Assembly (NCBI GenBank): GCA_029237695.1
Contig: CM055265.1
Coordinates: forward strand, 68,917,903-68,981,902
Reading direction: 5' to 3'
DNA length: 64,000 bases
Source: Conchocele bisecta
Lineage: Eukaryota > Mollusca > Bivalvia > Lucinida > Thyasiridae
In this document: piece after piece, positions 41,671 through 55,868 of the stretch
How the letters are laid out: each line of letters starts with the position of its first letter
How positions within the stretch are numbered: position 1 is the first letter of the stretch
Program-made: the position numbers and the translations under genes
Notes under the pieces: model-generated
Told to the model about the DNA's origin: nothing
What the model saw: the letters and a program-made list of their open reading frames with translations, nothing else
Databases searched by the model: none

Positions 41671-42703
41671 GTAAGTACACTCGGACCATTTCCTTGTTAA
41701 CCCATTTTATGCTGAAGCTACACCATTTTGTTTGTGGAAGATCCTAAATAATTTCTTTATACATGCTTAGACGTATATGTTGTGACCACCGTTTGAACCG
41801 TCTCGTTGAGACGGTTCAAATGAGTGGTCACAACATATACTTTCATTGAGAACAAAATAATATAAAAGTAAAGTATTTAAAAATTTCATGCCCAAAAGGT
41901 GTATTCCGAATGAAGTGGGTTAAATCTTTCACTCATGTTACTGGATTGGGCTCTTCTATCTTAATTTTCAGACGTTTCCATTAATTAGAATGGGGCAATG
42001 TTGTAAAAAAAATCAGGCTATCCATACACCGTGCAGATCTGGGGGCTGTTTCACTAAACTTCGTACAACTAAAATGTTCGTAAGTGCAAATTTAGGATCG
42101 TTTGGAAATTTCAATTGATGGATTTACATTTATTGAGCATAGGCTGCATATGCCTATTCCTTCGATTAATTCAATTGCGTGCGGTACTGTGTCCAATTAG
42201 AGACATCAAACACTTCTTAATCCACAATTAGTGCAAACAATATCGGCTGATGAGTTCCACATGCGTCTTAACTGTTTGCATGCTAGCGGCGAAAATATCC
42301 GCCAAACAAATTAGGACTATATGTTTTATTTCTCTCTGTAAATATGTCTTGGAATTTCATTAGAATTGAGTCCTTAGGACTCAATTCTAATGCAATTCAA
42401 AGACATATTCATGATATTTACAAGTAAAGGAGAAATAAAAGAAAATATGATGAATTTTTGTCCGCTAGTTTTGAACTATTTATAGCCCACAAGTTTCCCA
42501 GCATGCAAAGAGTTAAACAAACAACTAAGCTTCATCTGTTAAAGTTGGCAGTTTGGTTTCCGGGTGTCATAAATTGGTCTTTTGTATTGTCGCAAAATTG
42601 TCTCGCTCCGCTAATTTATGCACCATGTACAACAAATCCCTTTGTGTCACGGTCGTAATGACGGACCCTAAAACAACACATTTTTTATACATCGCGACTG
42701 TCA

Positions 42704-43026
42704 ACGGGTCTCAATAACGGGGTGGTCGTAATACGGAATAGCGGGTCTCAATAACGGGGTGGTCGTAATACGGAATTGCGGGTCTCAATAACGGGGTGGT
42801 CGTAATACGGAATAGCGGGTCTCAATAACGGGGTGGCTGTAATACGGAATAGCGGGTCTCAATAACGGGGTGGCCGTAATACGGAATAGCGGGTCTCAAT
42901 AACGGGGTGGCCGTAATACGGAATAGCGGGTCTCAATAACGGGGTGGTCGTAATACGGAATAGCGGGTCTCAATAACGGGGTGGTCGTAATACGGAATAG
43001 CGGGTCTCAATAACGGGGTGGTCGTA
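42704..43026 (+). repeat. 37-bp VNTR, nine units (copy A has about one)
   Basis: AACGGGGTGG starts at 42716 and then every 37 bp to 43012. The unit is CTCAATAACGGGGTGGTCGT then AATACGGAATAGCGGGT. Units are nearly identical, with GGTCGT, GGCTGT and GGCCGT variants, so the expansion is recent. Confidence 0.95.
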
Positions 43027-43218
43027 AGGTGGAACTTTACTGTATTCATTAAATTTTAGCAGCCGATGGAAATTTTAGCGACTGGTAGAGCAAACAAAGT
43101 GTTGAAAGGGTTAAATTTTATGTATGGTTGGGAAAATTGCACTTTTTTCATGTAATTCTTTGGCGTCAATTATTGGTCATGTAACTTTGACCAACCAATC
43201 AGTGACTGGCTACTTCAG

Positions 43219-43282
43219 ATTACTGGACCAACTGTTGCCCAGCTCAAGAAGACTATTGGAACCAAGTGTCTCCAAAACACAG
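43219..43282 (+). CDS. TDRD12: TDRD12-like short exon, copy B
   Basis: Identical coding sequence to 11600-11663; the intron immediately after the donor lost a few bases. Confidence 0.57.
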
Positions 43283-43538
43283 GTAACTCATTTCATGCTG
43301 ACAATATGCCATTTTGTTTGTGGAAAATCCTAAATAGTTTTCTTTGTGTTTGGAAGTTCCAGGGCTTCTAAACTTTTCAGTTTGCCGGTTCTGGACCGAA
43401 TTTTGAAATCTCAGGTCGACTGAGATTTGCAAACTGTCCTTAAAATTTGGTCCGAAAATAATGTCAATCCGGCTGCAATTTCGGTATCAACCGTGTACAT
43501 GTATTGACTGAGATGGAGAGGTACTGACCTGCTGACCA

Positions 43539-45006
43539 GTAGCCTATTTCATCAACATTGCAAAGTATACTTTAGTAGCAAAATATACTTTGAGGGAGAA
43601 ATTTTCAATTTTTAGCCAGGTTTTTTGAAAAAAAATCCAGGCTATTGGATTGGCGAAAGCCGGCGGGCGGGCGGCGGGCGGGCGGGCGGGCGGGCGGGCG
43701 GGCGGCGTCCACAATCAGTGTTAAGTTTTCGTGTTGACCCCATCCATTTGTTTGTTACTGTACCACCTAGGACCACCAAACTTTATTTCACAGCTTCATA
43801 ATCAAGGGGTGCCCACCACATATCACTATCCAACATGTTACTATTTTTTTTAACTTCACCCATTTTTTATTTTTTCCGCGCAGTCGACTTAGCCATTTTC
43901 AATATTAAGTTTTCGCGTTTTCAATGTTAAGTTTTCGTGTTTAAGTCCATTTCTTTGGTATTGTACCACCTAGGACCACCAAACTTTCACAGCTTCATAA
44001 TCAAGGGGTGCCCACCACATATCACTCTCCAACATGTTACTTTTTTTTTAACTTCACCCATTTTTTCCGCGCAGTCGACTTAGCCATTTTCAATGTTAAG
44101 TTTTCGCGTTTTCAATGTTAAGTTTTCGTGTTTAAGTCCATTTCTTTGGTATTGTACCACCTAGGACCACCAAACTTTCACAGCTTCATAACCAAGGGGT
44201 GCCTACCACACACAACTATCCAACATGTGACCATTTTTTTACCTTCACCTATTATTTCTACGTAATTGACTTAGCCATTTTCAACGTTAACTTTTTAACG
44301 TACGTCTGGTTAAATTTTTTGGTTAAAACTTTTTTGTTATACTATATCTCTGCAACTGCTTCGCCCATTACCTTGACACTTCACATGGGTGTTTATCATC
44401 GTCCATATTTTCATTCTAACCCCCAACCGTGCGGCCCCTGTGCGCAATGTCAAGGTCAAATTACTTTGAATTTATTTGTTAAAGTTTTTTCGTGTACTAT
44501 ATCTCTGCAACTGCTTCACCCATTACCTTGATACTTCACATGGGTGTTTATCATCATTGTCGCACCCGCTTGCGGAAAGCGCGATATCGTCGGCATTTTG
44601 GCATACGTCCGTCCGTCCGTACGTCCGTGTGTCCGGTTAAAGTTTTTTCGTTAAAGTTTTTCCATCTACTATATCTATTTTTTAGTGTCCATGCCTCGCC
44701 CCAAGGCGCGACATGCAGGCCACGGCCATCTAGTCTACAAAAAGTGGGTATAATTATGTTATCCAACTGTCCATGCTTGGAAAAAACCTGGCCTTCGTGG
44801 CTTTGCCTCGTTTCTTGTTATTATACTGAATTTATTACATTATCACAGCCATTTAATGGCTGTGATAATGTAATAAATTCAGTATAATAATTCTGCATAC
44901 TTTTAATCATGAAATATATGCATTTGTTAGTTCTATATGAAATAATGCATTTCAGGAAAAATAAATGATTACTCCCTCAAAGTATACTTTGCAATGTTGA
45001 TGAAAT
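43539..45006. mobile_element. MITE family 1 split by the TAGCCAGG element
   Basis: Left part 43539-43612 and right part 44820-45006 match copy A 11911-12185. The insert 43613-44819 opens TAGCCAGGTTTTTTGAAAAA and ends CTTTGCCTCGTTTCTTGT. It holds three TTAAGTTTTCGTG units. A GGCGGGCGGGC run lies at 43663-43707. Confidence 0.82.
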
Positions 45007-45394
45007 AGGCCCCAGGATGAGTGTATGTGAAAACTGAGTAAATAGAGAATAGTAGGTTAGTGCCGTGAATGGGAAAAAATATCTGGCAAGGCTTAGGAAA
45101 CGGGATGGGCGAGGCTCTGTCGAGCACATCCCGTTTCCGTGCCGCGCCAGATATTTTTCCCATTCAAGGCACTAACCTACTATTCTATTCACACACCTAC
45201 AAATGGCTTTAAAATGCAAAACAAATAACCCCAGTCACCGCACATATTCATACGCAGTGATTAGGTCGTATTGACAGGATATAAAAAAAAACACACGGCA
45301 CATACGCACTGTGTTGACGGGATAAAATGCACACTGGTCATAGTCAATACATTGATTACTCAATAACATACTTTGTCAACACTCAATTATCTCA

Positions 45395-45596
45395 CAGAGC
45401 TCCAGTTAAGGTGCGTAATTTGATCAACTTTGGGGAGACTTTCGTTATTTCTTCGCCAAAATTGGCAAGTTCGGAGTGCTTTAGAATCGTCTCGATGAGA
45501 CGATTCTAAAGCAATCCCAACTTGCCATTTTTCGTGAAGAAATAAGAAAAATACCCGGAAAATCTGGTCAAATTACGCACCTTAACTGGAGCTCTG
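45395..45596. mobile_element. MITE family 4 variant, complete
   Basis: CAGAGCTCCAGTTAAGGTGC ... CACCTTAACTGGAGCTCTG, with perfect hairpin TTTAGAATCGTCTCGATGAG. No clear target duplication. Confidence 0.85.
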
Positions 45597-46565
45597 GCAT
45601 TTCATAACTGCCGGATCAAACACAATCATTTTATTAGTAGACAGTACAGCCACTGGTCTACATAGGATATTAATGCGAGTCCATATCTGGGTCCGGTAAT
45701 CTTTTACAGTCTTACTTGTTGACAATGCTTCATTCAATTGTTGATAAATTAAAGGAATTATCTTAGAGTGACATAATGACGGAATGTATGTCCTTTTCTC
45801 ATTTGAAACCAGACATTTGGAACTGTATTTGTTAGCAAATTTGGTAGTGTCTGTGTTCCCTTTCAACATGTTGATACACCTGTTGTTTTAAAACCATCAT
45901 CATAGCTATAATTGAAATGAATTTGATTCTTGGTAGTCTTCTCAAACTTTAGCGTATTATGCTTCACCCAGTTCAACTCATTACAATTCATCTGTAGCTT
46001 ATTTCACCAACATTACAAAGTATACTTTTCTAGCAAAGTATACTATGAGGGAGTAATCATTTATTTTTCGAGAAATGCATTATTTCATTTAGAACTAACG
46101 ACTGCATATATTTGATGATTAAAAGTATGCAGAATTATTATACTGAATGTATTACATTATCACAGCCAAAATGGCTGTGATAATGTAATAAATTCAGTAT
46201 AATAAAAATTAATAAATTTATCCTTAAATTGAAGATTTCTTTGTCAAAGTATACTTTGCTAGATAAGTATACTTTGCAATGTTGGTGAAATAGGCTACAG
46301 AACTTTCCTTGGCAATTTGCTGAAGGGCATAAACTGCTGAACCGCTAACTATGTTTATGTTTTCCCCTCGTGCTTGCCATATATTAGTTACAGTATCCCC
46401 GTGACTTGGAATACAAGTTGAAGTGTTTCATTACGCATGTTCTAATGCAGAATGCATTGCATCATACTCCATGTGTGTGTGACTAGACTCCAGGAACTTT
46501 TGTTCTATTGCATCGATATGTGTTGAAGTCTTCACTACAATTAGCAAACCTGCTCCGACATTCTG
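45580..46565 (-). pseudogene. Decayed transposon-associated gene, copy B
   Basis: The same fragments as 12704-13690, again split by MITE family 1 (45994-46298). The 95-codon frame 45869-45582 differs from copy A by loss of one Gly codon. Confidence 0.5.
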
Positions 46566-49500
46566 ATTCCTGCGTTGTTCTGTGCACCCAAATTATTTAT
46601 TGATGGGTGGTGGGGTCTGCATGAAATTAAAATGTATGGGTGGTTGGGTCCACAGGAAATTCTAATTGATGCATGGTGGGGGCCAGTGAATAACAGTAAT
46701 TATTTAATTATGGGCTCCAGTGAAAACCGGCAATTATTTAATTATGGGATCGAGTGAAACACGGCAATTATTTAATTGTGGGTTCGTAGTGTAAAACTGC
46801 AAAACATTAATGGTGGTATCGGTAATTACCATACGTCACGTCCCGCGCGTTTTTGTCCACTCGAGCGAAAAAATACGCGTGGGAATTTGTGAGTTCGCAG
46901 TGTAAAACTGCAAAAAAAATAATGGTGGTATCGGTAATTACCATACGTCGTCTCGTCAGAGACATAGAATACAGAGATTGGCAGGTTCCTATTAATGCTA
47001 TTTATTGTACTAAATTTCGGGTGAAATTGAGTTTTCCGCATACATTACATGCACGTACGTACGTAGAACACAATTCGAACTAGCATGCTTTTATAAATAT
47101 GTGCGTACGTACATGTAGAACGCAAATCCAACACGCATGCTGTCTACACATGCAAGGGCAAATCGTATTTCCAAAAACGGAAGGTGAGATCGAGATTGCA
47201 AATACGCGAGATTGTAACATAAACAAAATATACTGCCGTACCCACCCATCCCCAACTAGCACATTTGCGACATATCATTTTCGGTCTAGCTGCACACCTG
47301 ATGGTGTTTACACTATGTAGTCGCTCACGTCATCGAATTGACTGACGCATTAGCTTGTGCAGTTTCACATTTGTTTGATTTCTTGATAAAAGCAAGATTT
47401 GGCAGCATATGAGAATCGTCTCCTAAGTAAGACGTTTCTCATATTTTGTCAAAATATGTTTTTGTAAAGAAATATCAATATATTCAGGTTTTCTTTTCAC
47501 ATTTGTCCGATGACTTAATAAAACATGTTTTGGCAACACATAAGAATCGTCTCCTTAGACGAGTCTAATATTTTGTAAAAACAAAATTGTTTTCACATTT
47601 GTTTGATTTCTTAGACCGTGCAAACAATTGACAAATTCAGAAATCAACAACTTAATTTGTGTTTCTCTTACTTCTCTTGTGTTGCCCTTACTTCATTACA
47701 GACAGCCGAAAGAATATCGTTGCAACCTTGTGGCGATATTAAATCTGTTTTCCCATATACCATATTCTACAGTAAGGCAGCCATATTGGATTCACCGCCA
47801 TTGTATGAAATTATGGTAAAAAAACTAGGTTACCGTAGATTGATTCATTGGTATCGTTCACTTGGGACTTATTAAGCGAGCTATTCCTGTTTTCGTGACT
47901 TCACCTAATTAATATGCTAGCCTATAGACTGGCCTTTACATCAAATTATAACTACCTTTTATGGTGGCCATATTGGATTTAGTGCAGTTTGAGTGACTCT
48001 ATAGGACTGAAATTACAATATATGTTTTACATTCTTCTGATAATAAACATAATAATAAACAACGTTTTTCAAATTACGACATTTTGCTCATATACAGCAG
48101 CCATATTGGATTGACATTGAATGGGATTTCGCCACTGAAATTATGTTTAGACAGATTCTCTGGTATCGAAAACATTGGTGTATACGCCAAAATGAAGTCT
48201 GTGAATGACTTATTAATGGGAGCTATACATGATTTCGTGATTTGACCTATTTAATATGCTAGCCCATAGACTGGCCTTTACATCATATTATATAACTGAT
48301 TCTCACGGTGGCCATATTTGATTTAATGCTGTTGGAATGGCTGTATATGATTGAAATTGTAACATAAGCTTTGCATGCTTCTGATCATGTGCACAGACAT
48401 AATAAAGAAGACAATCGTCATATTATTACAATTTTAAAACACATTTTTTCCCTCATATATGGCGGCCATATTGAATTTGCGTCACAGAATGGGATTACGC
48501 CACTGACATGTTAGATAGATTACTTGGTATCAAAAACATGGGAATAGAAGCCAAAACATTATAAAGGGAGCTATTCCTTATTTTATATGCTAATTAGGTC
48601 AATTGCTAAAAATGCTACACTTAAGTTAATTATGCAAATAGGCATCCAGCAGTTTCTGAGTCCTTTGGACCGATATATTACATTTCCAACTTAAAACATT
48701 GCAGTCTTAACATTCCTAGGTTCACCATCTGGCTAGTCAGTACTATATTGGAAAATGAAAATAGGAATTGGGAAATATGAAACTGAAAGTAGAGACCCAT
48801 TCACTGGATTTACTCTTCTACTAGTGTGTGCCACAGGTTGAAGTGACGGACCGAGGTCTATAAATACATTAAATATGCCTAAAAGCATCAATAAATGAAA
48901 AATAAAAGGCTAAACAAAATTGTTTACTCCCTCCATATAGACTGCATATTTGGGAGTTAAAAAAAAAAATAGCTTTTTTTTCTCATTTATTGATGCTTTT
49001 AGGCATATTTAATGTATTTATAGACCTCGGTCCGTTACTTCAACCTGTGGTGTGTGCGTGTTCTGAAAACCAGTTAGTAATTATGTATGTTATGTTGGAT
49101 TAGCAGTATGTGGTGTATGCCTGAAGATGACCCAATAAAATTCCTGTTGGAAACTAACTTGAACTTGATATTAAAGGTACATGCCCACTCAGTGGGAACA
49201 AAATGTTGTTCATGGGAATTAAATAAGTGTATAATTGTGTCATTACTTGTTTCTACTTTCAGTTTTCATATTCCAAATTCCTACTTTCATTTTCTAATAT
49301 AGTAGTCTACTAGCCAAGGGGGCAGTGACCAGTTAATTTAAAATTATCAATTTCACGCCCTCGGACAGTATGCATTTAATTCAATATTCCAAATAAGTGG
49401 GCAGACAGCAATATGAGCTCGACATTTGTGACCTAGACACACTAGAAGCTTTTACATAAACACAAATATGCTGCTCTATTAGTGCTCCTTACCTATGCAG

Positions 49501-49591
49501 GAATGTGAAATATCTTGGTGCAGCCTCTTTAAAATTGTCCAATTCTGAGGTAAAATATTCACTTTAAAACCATGCCGTGCCACACTACTTG
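46566..49591. other. Intronic, no gene seen; equivalent of 13691-16663
   Basis: Carries the GCCATATTGG words (one more than copy A, ATGGCGGCCATATTGAATT near 48460), the hairpin with GAAGTGACGGACCGAGGTC arms (48840-49045), and an extra 38 bp near 46610. Confidence 0.6.
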
Positions 49592-50942
49592 GGCCATTTT
49601 TTTTTTATTTGTTGGTTTACGCATTTTTTTTCCGCGAGATCGGGTAGGTCGGTCGGAAAAAAATAAAAAAAAGTTTTTTCAATTTTTTTATTCTTTTTGG
49701 CACAGGGTTGGGTCGGTCGGGGGGAAAAGAAAAAAAAAAAAAGAAAAAAAAAAAAGTGTCAAACGCGGATGCCACCGGCGCGGCATATTGAAGAAACTGA
49801 CAAACGGGTGAACCAAAAGTGTTAAGTCAAAGGGTGAAGGTCATATGTAGTATGGCAAGGCAGGTGTAGCATACATGCAAATGAATGAAGTATGGAAATG
49901 ATGAAGCAGTTAAGCAACTTATGTAGATGCTATGGCCAGTTTTGAGAAACTGTGATAAACTGGTTAACCGAAATTGCTAAGTCCTTTCAGCAGCCCTGTG
50001 AAGGTCAAAAGGTCAAGGTAATATAAAGTATGACAAGGCAGGTATAGCACACACACCATGAATGATGTGTTGAAATATTGAAGAACTTGAGCAACTTATG
50101 TAGAAGATATGGCCGGTTTGAGAAACTGTTACGAAGTGGTTAACCGAACGTGTGACGGACAGACGGACGGTCCGAACACCATAAAAATCACCTTTTTAAT
50201 GGCACATGGTTGGGTCGGTTCACCTTTTTAAGGCTCATGGTTGGGTCGGTTTGTGGTCGGTAAAAAACAAAAAGGCCAGTGATTGTGATAGAGTGAAACT
50301 TGTGTTAACCGGCATCGTCTCGGACCAAGAGTTTGTCGGTTAACGTAGGGAGTCGGTTCAGCAAGTTTCTTTATATTCTACATAGCAACTCAGTTTCATA
50401 TTCACATACTGTTGAATGTTGATCACTGTGAATGGGTTGCGTAATGCATACATATTAATACCGTATCTGGTATAATTAAATACAAGACAACGAAGCGGCG
50501 ATATAGTTGAAACGAATATCAGTGGGGGTGGCACGAGTGTGGATTTGTGGCAGGGCGGTAGAGGACCCTAGGAAGAACGCATACATGAAATATGAAGCAC
50601 ATCGGAGCAAGAAAACAGAAAATATAGGCCATTTACCCGAGCGTTAAGGTTTTGAATTTTTGCATTCAATCTGAAAAGGAGATATCAAATCATATTGGAG
50701 ATATATCAAATCATATCGAATCGTCCATTCGCAGGTTGTTGTTGTTGTCGCTGCTCTGCTAGGATCTGGTTTCCGCCACTTACTTTTCTCGACACAGCAA
50801 ACAATTTTTTTTTTTTTTTTTTTTTTTGGATCGGAGGTAAAAAAATCAAAAAAAAATCGGAAATTAAATTTTTTATTTTTTTCCACATTGTCAAAAAATC
50901 GGGTCGGCGGATCTGTAAACCAACTAATAAAAAAAACTGGCC
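49592..50942. mobile_element. GGCCA-ended element, TSD TTG, copy B
   Basis: Same insertion as 16664-18019. Confidence 0.75.
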
Positions 50943-51681
50943 TTGCGGAACTACAGATTGAATGTTGTATGTGTTCTCAATCATCATCCAGAGGCAAATG
51001 CACTATCATGGTGCAAACCAGTTCCCATCCATGAGTTTTCTCTCAAATAAATTCTTGTTTGAAACTCCCAGAAAAATCTGTTGTTTTCATTAGTTTTTGT
51101 CACAACATACCCTCAATTCGTATTTGGCCATTTCTGATCAATGGGAACAGGTCAGATGGCCCTGGAATGAGCATTCATCAATTAATACGATGTAAAATCT
51201 GAATAAAATACAAAATCAACTACAAAAAATTCATTAAACAATTAAAATGAATTTTAATCAGCAGAAAGTGTAATATTTATAAATTTCACCGGTACCATTA
51301 TACGAAACTAGCGGCTAACTGGTCACTGCTACCCAAATGGTGAACCTAGGAATGTCAAGACCGCAAGGTTTTAAGTTGGAAATGTAATATATAGGTCCAA
51401 AGGACTCGGAAACTGCTGGATGCCTATTGTAAGAAATAAACGGTACTTGATTCTTTGTGAAATGTGAAGTTATTGTAAAGATTCACTGGATTTACTTTAC
51501 TACTGTCTGTTTCACGAAAGCTGCCCAAATTTTACGCCCATATAAACAATTCGAAAACAATATTTTTTTCAATAATATTAAATGTTATAAAAATTTAAGA
51601 ATGAGCCTTTTTTTATTTCGTGAAATTTTGTCAAATATTGATTTTATTGCGAAAAGAAATTTCCACGTTAAATCCCCATAA

Positions 51682-54461
51682 GGCCATTTTTTTTTTATTT
51701 GTTGGTTTACGGATTTTTTTTCCGCGAGATCGGGTCGGTCGGTCGGAAAAAAATAAAAATAAAAAAAAGTTTTTTCAATTTTTTTATTCTTTTTGACACA
51801 GGGTTGGGTCGGTCCGAACACCATAACAAGAGCTGTAGGAGAACAGTATAGCTCGACTACGAGGGTTGTCGATGTACACATGCTTGACAAAGAAGGTGGC
51901 TGCGGCCTGCATAAAAACCTTAACCAAGGTTGACTAAAAACATTAACCAAGGGAAATTAAGTAAGTAATTCAAGGTTAAATGTAGGTCAATGTCAGATAT
52001 AGGTCAGGGGTTATTGATGTACATCACTAGGAGATAAAGTTTTCCAAGTACATGTATGGTTGCTGTAGGCCCAGGAGTATTCCATATACAAGCTTGAGTA
52101 AAAACCGTAACCAAGGGAGATAACTAAGTAATCCAAGGATAAAAGTAGGTCAATGTCAAATATAGGTCAGGGATTATTGATGTACATCACTAGGAGATGA
52201 AGTTGTCCAGTATGGTTGATGTAGGCCCGAGAAGTATTCCATATACAAGCTTGGACTATAAACATTAAGCAAGTGATTGAAGGTTAAATGTAGGTGAAGG
52301 TAAAATAAAGGTCAGGGGTTATTGATGTACATCCCTATGAGAAAAAGATTATCCAAGTATGGTGTCTGTATGCACAATAGTATTCCATCTACAAGCTTGA
52401 CTAAAAACCTTAATCAAGGTTGAGTAAAAACCTTAACCAAGGGGAATTAAGTAAGTAATTTAAGGTTAAATGTAGGTCAAGGTCAAATATAGGTCAGGGG
52501 TTGTTGATGTACATCACTATGAGATGAAGTTGTCCAAGTATGGTTGGTGTAGGGCCATGAGTATTCCATCTACAAGCTTGACTAAAAACCTTAACCAAAG
52601 AGAATTTAGTAAGTAATTCAAGAGGAAATGTAGGTCAAGGTCAAATATAGATCAGGGGTTATTAATGTACATCACTATGAGAAAAGGTTGTCCAAGTATG
52701 GTGTCTGTATGCACAATAGTATTCCATGTACAAGCTTGAGTAAAAAGCCTAACCAAGGTCGAGTAAAAACCTTAACCAAGGGGAATTAAGTAAGTAATTC
52801 AAGGTTAAATGTAGATCAAGGTCAAATATAGGTCAGGGGTTGTTGATGTACATCACTAGGAGATGAAGTTGTCCAAGTATGGTTGGTGTAGGGCCAGGAG
52901 TATTCCATCTACAAGCTTGACTAAAAACGTTAAAAGGGGAATTAAGGAAGTAATTCAAGCAAGAGGAAATGTAGGTCAAGGTCAAATATAGATCAGGGGT
53001 TGTTGATGTACATCACTAGGAGATGAAGTTGTCCAAGTATGGTGGGTGTAGGGCCAGTAGTATTCCATATAGAAGGTTGACTAAAAACCTTAACCAAAAG
53101 GAATTAAGTAAGTAATTGAAGAGGAAATGTAGGTCAAGGTCAAATATAGATCAGGGGTTATTGATGTACATACCTATGAGAAAAGGTTGTCGAAGTATGG
53201 TGTCTGGATGCACAATAGTATTCAATGTACAAGCTTGAAAAAAAAAAAAAACCTTAACCAAGGTGGACTAAAAAGCTTAACCAAGGGGAATTAAGTAAGT
53301 AATTCAAGAGGAAATGTAGGTGAAGGTCAAATATAGATGAGGGGTTATTGATGTGCATCACTAGGAGATGAAGTTGTCCAAGTATGGTGGGTGTAGGGCC
53401 AGTAGTATTGCATATACAAGCTTGACTAAAAACCTTAATCCAAGGTTGACTAAAAACCTTAACCAAGGGGAATTAACCAAGTAATTCAAGAGGAAATGTA
53501 GGTGAAGGTCAAATATAGATCAGGGGTTATTGATGTACATCACTAGGAGATGAAGTTGTCCAAGTATGGTGGGTGTAGGGCCAGTAGTATTACATATACA
53601 AACTTGACTAAAAACCTTAACCAAGGGGAATTAACCAAGTAATTCAAGAGGAAATGTAGGTCAAGGTCAAATATAGATCAGGGGTTATTGATGTACATCA
53701 CTAGGAGATGAAGTTGTCCAAGTATGGTGGGTGTAGGGCCAGTAGTAATCCATATACAAACTTGACTAAAAACCTTAACCAAGGCGTGACGTGACGGTGA
53801 CGCCGACGTCGACGCCGGGGTGACAGCATAAGCTCTACTTATTCTTCGAATAGTCGAGCTAAAAATCACCTTTTTAAGGCACATGGTTGGGTCGGTTCAC
53901 CTTTTTTTAAGGCTCATGGTTGGGTCGGTTTGTGGTCGGTAAAAAACAAAAAGGCCAGTGATTGTGATAGAGTGAAACTTGTGTTAACCGGCATCGTCTC
54001 GGACCAAGAGTTTGTCGGTTAACGTAGGGAGTCGGTTCAGCAAGTTTCTTTATATTCTACATAGCAACTCAGTTTCATATTCACATACTGTTAAATGTTG
54101 ATCACTGAATGGGTTGCGTAATGCGTACATATTATACATATTAATACCGTATCTGGTATAATTAAATACAAGACAACGAAGCGGCGATATAGTTGAAACG
54201 AATATCAGTGGGGGTGGCACGAGTGTGGATTTGTGGCATGGCGGTAGAGGACCCTAGGAAGAACGCATACATGAAATATGAAGCACATCGGAGCAAGAAA
54301 ACAGAAAATATAGGCCATTTACCCGAGCGTTAAGGTTTTGAATTTTTGCTGAAAGGGAGATATATCAAATCATATCAATCGTCCATTCGCAGGTTGTTGT
54401 TGTTGTCGCTGCTGCTTAGATCCGGTTTCCGCCACTAACTTTTCTCGGCACAGCAAACAAA

Positions 54462-54523
<62 letters not shown>

Positions 54524-54640
54524 GATCGGAGGTAAAAAATTTTAAAAAAAAATCGGAAATTAAAATTTTTATTTTTTTCCACATTGTCAAAAAATCGGGT
54601 CGGCGGATCTGTAAACCAACTAATAAAAAAAAAACTGGCC
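51682..54640. mobile_element. Second GGCCA-ended element, TSD TAA, copy B only, carries a pearl-like insert
   Basis: TAA|GGCCATTTTTTTTTTATTTG ... AAAAAAAAAACTGGCC|TAA. The interior lacks about 400 bp of the other copy and holds the tandem-core element 51826-53860. A 58-nt T run lies at 54465-54522. Confidence 0.85.
51826..53860 (+). mobile_element. pearl/CvA-like element with 11 tandem ~160-bp cores
   Basis: Inserted in ACCATAAAAATCACC. Ends: AAGAGCTGTAGGAGAACAG, with AGCTCGACTA 24 bp inside, and AAGCTCTACTTATTCTTCGA ... TAGTCGAGCT. GGTCAGGGGTTATTGATGTA-type words recur at 52011, 52174, 52319, 52501, 52659, 52840, 53000, 53159, 53345, 53527 and 53685 (spacing 145-186). Conserved ends around tandem cores of about 160 bp is the layout described for the bivalve pearl family. 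The 3' hairpin TATTCTTCGAATA followed by CTAA also suits a Helitron-like end. Confidence 0.7.
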
Positions 54641-55868
54641 TAAGATGTCTATGGGGATTTAACATGGGGAAAATGTTTTGAATTTCAGAAATACTGGACC
54701 GATTTTTAAAATTTAGCTTTTGTTTTCTTAGATCATATCCAAGCTTTCTAGTCAGGTTTCGGAGTCAATTTCCAAATATTTTTGTTTTTTGACTCCTCCC
54801 ACACTTTCTTACCTCTTTTTCCCCCATGTTAAATTCCCATAGAGAAATAATTTTTTTTTAATAAAATCAATATTTGACCAAATTTCACGAAATAAAAAGA
54901 AGGCTCATTCTTAAATTTTCCTTTAATTTAATATTATCCAAAAATTATTTTTTTTAATTGTCTATACACATGTATAGCCGTAAAATTTGGGCAGCTTTCG
55001 TCTAACAGACAGTAGTGTGTGCTTGCTAGGAACGTGATTAGCCTGATTATTATTGATCTGCAATGTTCTGAAAAGCAGTTAGTAATTATGTATGTTAATA
55101 TGTTGGATTAGCAATATGTGTATGCCTGTAGATGACCCAATAACATTCCTGTTGGAAACTAACTTGAACTTGATATTAAAGGTACATGCCCACTCAGTGG
55201 GAACAAAATACTATTTTTGGCAGATTATAACGTATGATCGTTGCATATCAAAAAATAAATACAAAGAATAAATAGTAATATTCGTTAACATTTTAAGGAA
55301 ACACGGTTATCGCCCCTGATATCAGTGTGAAAATTTACGTCTGATATAAAATGTATAATACATGTAATGTCAATCAATATGTGGGTTAATGGTGAATGAA
55401 TGTTTATTTTGCCAGAAAATGTCTCAGATGATGTCTCTGATATATAAAGAACATTTTATTCCTACTGAGTGGGCATGTACCTTTAAAGTTGGGGGTCCCA
55501 TCTAGTGGGCATACAATGTTCTTTATATCAATTAAATAAGTGTATAGTTGTGTAACTATTCCACCAGTTTTAAAAATTACTGCCCGCTATACAGATATAA
55601 TAATTTAATAAGATAGTGACTAGCGGTGGTATCAGGCTATTTTGGTATGTACATGAGGCAGTACATTTTTATGCCTCACCACAATAGTGGAGGTGGCATT
55701 TAGTGTTACCCTTGTCCGTTAGTCCGTCCGTCCGTCATCAACCTTGTGATTCGTAAAACTTTTAAACCGTAATAGCTACAGACCTGAAACTCGGTTTGCA
55801 GCTTCATTATGATGAGTAGATGCGCAAAGTTTATTTCAATCTATGATTCAACCACCGGTCATGGATTA

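Larger units (their letters stand above)
51482..55027. mobile_element. MITE family 2 split by a nested GGCCA element
   Basis: Left part 51482-51681 ends CCCCATAA and right part 54641-55027 resumes TAAGATGTCTATGGGG. The uninterrupted form is copy A 18783-19360. Confidence 0.88.
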
